NCBI GenBank assembly: GCA_029339505.1
Contig: JAQISU010000057.1
Coordinates: forward strand, 7,833,501-7,897,500
Reading direction: 5' to 3'
Length of the DNA stretch: 64,000 nucleotides
Origin: Unio delphinus
Lineage: Eukaryota; Mollusca; Bivalvia; Unionida; Unionidae
In this document: one piece after another, positions 61,319-64,000 of the stretch
How positions within the stretch are numbered: position 1 is the stretch's first letter
Layout: the number at the start of each line of letters is the position of its first letter
Notes under the pieces: model-generated
The model's input: the letters and a program-made list of their open reading frames with translations, nothing else
Databases searched by the model: none
What the model was told of the DNA's origin: nothing
Translations under genes and position numbers: made by a program

Positions 61319-61930
61319 GAAAACACTTTAACCATTACACCCTTTACTTAGCACTTCATGAAAAACAACTTATTACCAATTCCATGTCTGACTTAAACTT
61401 GGAAGAAATTATGTTATCTTCAAAACAGAAGAAAAAAACAATTTCCTCATGCAAAGAAAATTTCATCTAAAACATGTCCTTGTGTGGGATGGCACAGGTG
61501 GGTGTTGCAAGGCCCCAGCAAGCCAACAGTATATGTTTTTGAAATAGGACACGATCAGTGGTTAGTTTTGGTAGAGACACCCAGGTTTTGTCTCAACCCA
61601 CAGAGTGCATTGCTGGTTGGGTGTTTTGCAGCGTCTCATTGGGTCAATGTTGCATGTTTGAGATAAGTTAGGTTGAGTCAGTAGGTTGGGGAGCAGAGCT
61701 TAGAGAGAAAAACATGGGTTGTTAGGCCTGCTGAGACTTCCCACCACCCTATGTCTGATTTAAACTGGATTTTTACCGGCTTTATACAGTTAGTTGGTAT
61801 TATAAAAAAACACAAAACCAGCAGATGGCTTTCTGCCCGTACCAAAGGTATGCTAACAATATGGTGGCAGTGGTACATTTAAATCATAAAAATCAGATCT
61901 CCAATGTCCTGGGTGAATATCTGACAGTGA
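61319..61930. other. No recognised gene
   Basis: The short open plus frame at 61484-61666 and minus frame at 61878-61678 have no recognised motif. Confidence 0.5.
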
Positions 61931-61939
61931 CTCCTTAGG

Positions 61940-63660
61940 GGGTCAAGTTCTGCTGACCTTTGAGTTAGCCAATGGAAATGCAGCTTTCAGACAGTTGAAT
62001 GTGAATCCAATCACGAGTGGGATCAAGACCCTGCCGCATTTAATAATCCGAGGAGTTGCAAGAACTCTCTCGCTGAAATGCACATCCTGTTGGAAACGGA
62101 CTCTATGAGTTCGACTATTCGGATGATCGCAAACACGAGGAAGAGTTACCATATTCAAATCGGTGAGAAACTCCACACCCAAATGGACCAAAACTCTGGG
62201 CTGGACAGAGATCGGACTTTATCCTGTTCACGAAAAAGCCTATATGATGTAAAAGTGATATAGATCGTTTCTGCCTTTGAGCAGAGTAGTACTTAACATA
62301 TGTTTCTGGAGGTTGTCGTCCAAGTATACTGCCGTCACTATAGATGAAGTCGAGCGGAACAGGGTGTCGATGCAATCCATAACCTTGGTACAAGCCCAAG
62401 GGCTGATGTTGAGGCCAAAAGGTATGACCTGGAACTGATAAACCATGTCCCGACAAGCACAACGGAGAAATGTCCGTGACTCGGTGGATAGGGACGTGAA
62501 AATATGCGTCTGTCATATCTAGACTAACAGCATACATGTCGGATGGATTGATCACGCCATCACCACATTGAATTTCAGGGATAAAATGTATTGGTTGAGG
62601 CGGCTCAGGTCGATGTATGGCCTCTGGATAAGAAACAGCCATGAATAAAACCCCAGCTATTGCAGGTTTTTTTTATTTTTTATTTTTTTTTTTTTTTATA
62701 TAAAGGCTTCCTTCTCCCGATCCGACGGTACATCCATGAAGAGGGGAGAGGAGGACAGGGGAGGGGATGGATAAATGAAGTCCAAAGTCCCTCCGAAATG
62801 ACCTGAATCACCCAAATGTTCAAAGGTAATAAAGCGGTCCAGTGGTCCTGAAATTGCAGGAGGTGGCTGCCCAAAGGAAGGCAGTCCGCTGACGGTGGGC
62901 AGGGTATGTCAACATCTAGAGTTAGGAGGCTTGAAGGCGGAGAAACTTGGGTTCTTGCCGCCTCTGTATGGTTGCCTCCTAGCTTGATTAGACTGTTGGC
63001 TCCCAGCATTGGGTTGGGATCTATACTACACATTTGATTATAAGGATCCCTTTTTCCCTGGTCCGCCTGTCATCCCTCTGCTGTGTCAAGGGATGATTGT
63101 TTTTGAAACGCCAGCGAAAGCTGGGCGACGAGTTGGAGGGGCAGTTCCTGAGCTGCCTGCCTCCGCACTTTTTCAATTTTCCCCCAAAGAGTAAAGGTGA
63201 CCCAAATGGAGACATCCGTAAAGTCCGAGTAGGTTGGGGCTTGAGCGACGTGGACGACCTACATGCGTCATGTCGTATCAGGTCGAAGTTGGCATTGGCC
63301 ATGGAATGGTGAGCTGCCCTGTTAATAACTCTAGCACCAGTGTGGTCATTGCTGGATTTGCCTAGGGAGTCGGAAAAATGGCTAGTGAAGCCAAGTCTAA
63401 CATTGAAGACATAGCGACTACGTTTCAGACTAGCTTTGACGTGGCATTGGAGATCAGTACTGAAGGCATCTGATTGAGTTTCATACCAGCTACACTAGAA
63501 CGTCGCTGGAAGTTAGCTTCCTGAATTTTTTACCGACTGGGAAAGAAGCAGGAAGGACATCGTCTCTTCCTCCCATTCAAGATCTACAGATGCCTTAACT
63601 TTGTAGTCTTGAGTGGCAGTAGGAGGTGTTGGGCATTCTGAAGTTCCCAACAACCTATAA
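61940..63660 (-). mobile_element. DIRS-like retrotransposon relic (gag end and reverse transcriptase)
   Basis: Read on the minus strand. A gag-like region includes GARVINRAAHHSMANANFDL (about 63350-63280) and, further on, LLQFQDHWTALLPLNIWVIQ (about 62880-62820). Reverse transcriptase pieces then follow in shifting frames: IDLSRLNQYI (62610 region), VSLDMTDAYFHVPIH, VYQFQVIPFGLNISPW (62446 on), VYLDDNL (catalytic Asp pair; 62330 region), FFVNRIKSDLCPAQSF and HLGVEFLTDLN (62190 on). Four or more frameshifts and A-rich inserts (T-runs at 62668-62700 on the plus strand) make it dead. The 5' end may continue toward 64000. Orientation is the same as RARS2. Confidence 0.75.
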
Positions 63661-64000
63661 ATTTAATTTTTTTTAATTTTTTTTTATTTTTTCCCCTGCG
63701 GCCTTGGAGCTAAGCTCAGTCTGTTCCATGATCGGATCTGTGTACGGCTGAAAGTGTTTTGTCACACTCACTGTGTGCTGAGTCGTGTTCTGGTCAACTC
63801 TGGCATCCACTCGCAGCTCAATTGTCAATTTTTTTTTTATATATATTTCTTTTTAAAAAATCTTCTCCGTAATGCTTGTGCAGTGCAGCAAGCACTGCGC
63901 GCACATCTACCATTCACTCAGAGGGAAATTTGGTTCTGGTACAGCTTGCATATCTGTATAGCATACCAGGTGACACAGATGACGCAATTCCACCATAATT
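63661..64000. other. T-rich stretches and unassigned sequence at the window edge
   Basis: T-runs at 63663-63690 and 63829-63860. May belong to the 5' part of the DIRS-like relic. No coding motif seen. Confidence 0.4.

Overview
The window is animal nuclear DNA. It has AT-rich intergenic sequence, spliced genes with GT/AG introns of 0.3 to 6 kb, tRNA-derived SINEs, LINE and DIRS retroelement relics, and many micro- and minisatellites. The mix of retroelements, the Cys-loop receptor and the tandem repeats suggests a marine lophotrochozoan, most likely a mollusc. This is inference; no species is assigned.

Layout. 1-15 kb is repeat-rich and has no host gene. It holds two dispersed elements with inverted second copies (1-1440 against 11690-13720; 8990-11100 against 21960-23700), a degraded Maverick/Polinton-like capsid relic (4395-5144, minus), two LINE 3' fragments and a SINE with a clean 14-bp target duplication. 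16-20.3 kb carries a two-exon nicotinic-type Cys-loop receptor subunit on the minus strand. Its ligand-binding and membrane parts read well, but two single-base frame losses sit just after the Cys-loop. 25-29.4 kb holds a worn non-LTR retroelement (minus) with a zinc-knuckle ORF1. 29.4-32.5 kb is almost entirely minisatellite, with four unrelated arrays.

34.9-59.2 kb is the 3' half of RARS2, mitochondrial arginyl-tRNA synthetase, on the minus strand. I can place ten exons (969 nt, 322 codons plus stop) with correct splice sites and phases and no indels. The 5' half lies beyond the right edge or was not recognised. The introns hold a Crypton-like tyrosine recombinase ORF (last intron, same strand), a DIRS-like retroelement (antisense), a possible solo LTR, two or more SINE families and at least eight different minisatellite arrays. 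60.06-61.32 kb is a 49-bp minisatellite, and 61.9-63.7 kb is a second DIRS-like relic.

The most interesting structure is at 36.5-39.3 kb. A Crypton-like recombinase gene with one homopolymer frameshift lies between two palindromes that share the string TGATATACCA, and the whole block interrupts a 40-bp minisatellite. It may be an insertion unit with visible ends. No CRISPR, operon or bacterial feature is present.
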